NCBI GenBank assembly: GCA_002839245.1
Contig: PGXR01000198.1
Span: 1 to 5,355 of the forward strand
Length of the DNA stretch: 5,355 bases
Origin: Spirochaetae bacterium HGW-Spirochaetae-7
GTDB taxonomy: Bacteria > Spirochaetota > Spirochaetia > Treponematales > UBA12059
Direction: 5' to 3'
Below are positions 4,266-5,355 of this stretch, piece by piece. The notes below the pieces were generated by a model. The model saw only the letters and a list, made by a program, of their open reading frames with translations. It ran no database searches and was not told the DNA's origin. Each line of letters begins with the position of its first letter. Position 1 is the stretch's first letter. Made by a program: the position numbers and the translations under genes.

Positions 4266-5355
4266 ATGGATCTCTTCAGGAAAGCAGCGGAACTCGCGGA
4301 GAAGAATGTCCCGTTTGCAATGGCGCCCATCGTAGAGTCGTCGGGTTCGACGCCGCGCGGCAAGGCCAAGATGCTGGTCCTCTCCGACGGTGCTAGTTTT
4401 GGCACGATCGGCGGAGGGGTCGTCGAGGCACGTGTCATCGAGGAGGCCAGGAAGGCGATGGATTTCGACCGGCCAGTCATGCTCGAATACGAACTCGACC
4501 ATGGCCCGGGCGAAAAAAGCCTTCCGATGGAATGCGGCGGAGAGATGAAGGTGTACGTCGAGGTGTTCGGAGCCAAGCCACGCCTGCTTGTCGCCGGCGG
4601 CGGCCATGTTGGCCTCGAGATAGCCAGGGTGGCCGCCTCGGTAGGGTACCGCATAGTCATCGTTGACGACAGGCCGGACTACGTTAACGCGGAACGCTTC
4701 CCCATGGCGACGGAACTGTACGTCAACGCCGACATGGAGCTCGCCCTCCAGTCTGCCCCGGTGGACGGGAATACCTGCGTCGTGATAGCGACGCACGCGA
4801 GCGACGAACGTGCCCTCAGGCATTTCGTCGCCACCGATTGCCTGTACCTGGGTTTTCTCGGTTCCCGCAGGAAGGTCAGGACGCTGCTCGACATGCTGCG
4901 CGCCGAGGGCGTTCCCGAGGAGTCCCTTGGGCGCGTGCGCGCACCCATAGGCCTTGACCTGGGCGCCGAGACTCCGGAGGAGATAGCGGTTTCCGTTGTC
5001 GCCGAGATCATGGCCAGCCTTTCCGGCCGGGATTCAGCGCCGCTTTCCGGCCGGGACGGCGAGCTGATCGTCGTCCGTGGAGCAGGCGACCTGGCAACGG
5101 GTACGATCGTACGCCTGAAGGCGGCCGGGTTCCGCGTCGTCGCCCTGGAGGTCGCCCAGCCCACCTCGATCAGGCGGACGGTCTCGCTGTGCGAAGCCGT
5201 GTACGATGGAGAGAGCCGGGTCGAAGGCGTCGTCGCCAGGCTCGTGGCAGGCATCGGCGAGGCCCGACAGGCACTTGCCGACGGCGTGGTTCCCATACTC
5301 GTGGACCCGGACTGCAGTTCCGTCCAGGCCCTGGCTCCTTACGCGCTGGTCGACG
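4266..5355 (+). CDS. XdhC-YqeB fusion, molybdenum hydroxylase maturation factor (partial, runs off right edge)
   Basis: The frame is open from the ATG at 4266 to the window edge (363 complete codons), so the C-terminus is missing. Residues about 5-100 form the XdhC/CoxI domain: ESSGSTPRGKAKMLV, GTIGGGVVEA, and Cys90 in MECGG. Residues about 104-250 form the XdhC C-terminal Rossmann domain, with GGGHVG (111-116), VDDRPDYVNAERFP and GFLGSRRK. XdhC proteins assist in equipping xanthine dehydrogenase-type enzymes with sulfurated molybdenum cofactor. From about residue 266 a second domain starts: VVRGAGDLATG, then LEVAQPTSIRRTVSLCEAVYDG and VEGV. I recognise this as YqeB (EF2563 family), which comparative genomics ties to selenium-dependent molybdenum hydroxylases. 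About 98 of the usual 260-270 YqeB residues are visible. The two are often separate genes, so this is a fusion unless a frameshift lies beyond the edge. It is probably co-transcribed with the diguanylate cyclase gene. Confidence 0.9.
   Translation, partial: MDLFRKAAELAEKNVPFAMAPIVESSGSTPRGKAKMLVLSDGASFGTIGGGVVEARVIEEARKAMDFDRPVMLEYELDHGPGEKSLPMECGGEMKVYVEVFGAKPRLLVAGGGHVGLEIARVAASVGYRIVIVDDRPDYVNAERFPMATELYVNADMELALQSAPVDGNTCVVIATHASDERALRHFVATDCLYLGFLGSRRKVRTLLDMLRAEGVPEESLGRVRAPIGLDLGAETPEEIAVSVVAEIMASLSGRDSAPLSGRDGELIVVRGAGDLATGTIVRLKAAGFRVVALEVAQPTSIRRTVSLCEAVYDGESRVEGVVARLVAGIGEARQALADGVVPILVDPDCSSVQALAPYALVD
5019..5066 (+). repeat. Imperfect in-frame tandem duplication, 24-bp unit, at the XdhC/YqeB junction
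   Basis: CTTTCCGGCCGGGA occurs at 5019-5032 and again, identically, at 5043-5056, giving a 24-bp (8-codon) period. The remainder of each unit has diverged. The product carries LSGRD twice (residues 252-256 and 260-264), forming the linker between the XdhC Rossmann domain and the YqeB domain. Each copy includes the palindrome CCGGCCGG. Confidence 0.7.

Noticed and set aside
4679..5296. 205-codon frame on the minus strand
   Set aside because: It is antisense to the XdhC-YqeB gene and very rich in serine, threonine and arginine, which reflects the codon bias of the opposite strand.

Overview
The window is GC-rich, about 60% by eye, and densely coded. It looks like an ordinary bacterial chromosome segment. 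I see no rRNA, tRNA, CRISPR array, insertion sequence or phage gene. Taxonomy is uncertain: the GAF-like/GGDEF protein resembles, from memory, spirochaete (treponemal) diguanylate cyclases. A GC-rich member of Spirochaetota is therefore my best guess, but it is weakly supported.

Layout. Positions 1-50 may hold the tail of an upstream gene. An AT-richer stretch (51-152) follows, with a promoter-like element and an 8-bp inverted repeat. At 153-2088 lies a two-gene ABC-2 type exporter operon, ATPase then six-helix permease. It runs 24 bp into a convergent DUF1456 (YehS-like) gene at 2065-2556 on the minus strand. That gene is divergent from a C_GCAxxG_C_C putative redox protein gene (2613-3065); the 56-bp gap holds overlapping -10 hexamers for both strands. 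A cytoplasmic diguanylate cyclase (3112-4254) comes next. After only 11 nt it is followed by an XdhC gene (4266 to the right edge) whose reading frame continues into a YqeB domain. XdhC and YqeB are maturation factors of molybdenum hydroxylases, YqeB being tied to the selenium-dependent class, so the right edge probably enters a molybdenum/selenium hydroxylase locus.

How the genes work together. The ATPase and permease should form one exporter. The diguanylate cyclase and the XdhC-YqeB fusion are probably co-transcribed. I see no evidence that the DUF1456 and C_GCAxxG_C_C genes act with either group.

The most interesting patterns are two. First, all three plus-strand genes likely to be transcribed first (153, 2613, 3112) lack a Shine-Dalgarno sequence and carry a TANNNT -10-like hexamer that puts the predicted +1 on or one base before the start codon. 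The downstream operon genes (1060, 4266) have normal ribosome binding sites. This suggests leaderless mRNAs. Second, the XdhC-YqeB fusion has a short in-frame tandem duplication exactly at the domain junction. No wholly new system is evident.
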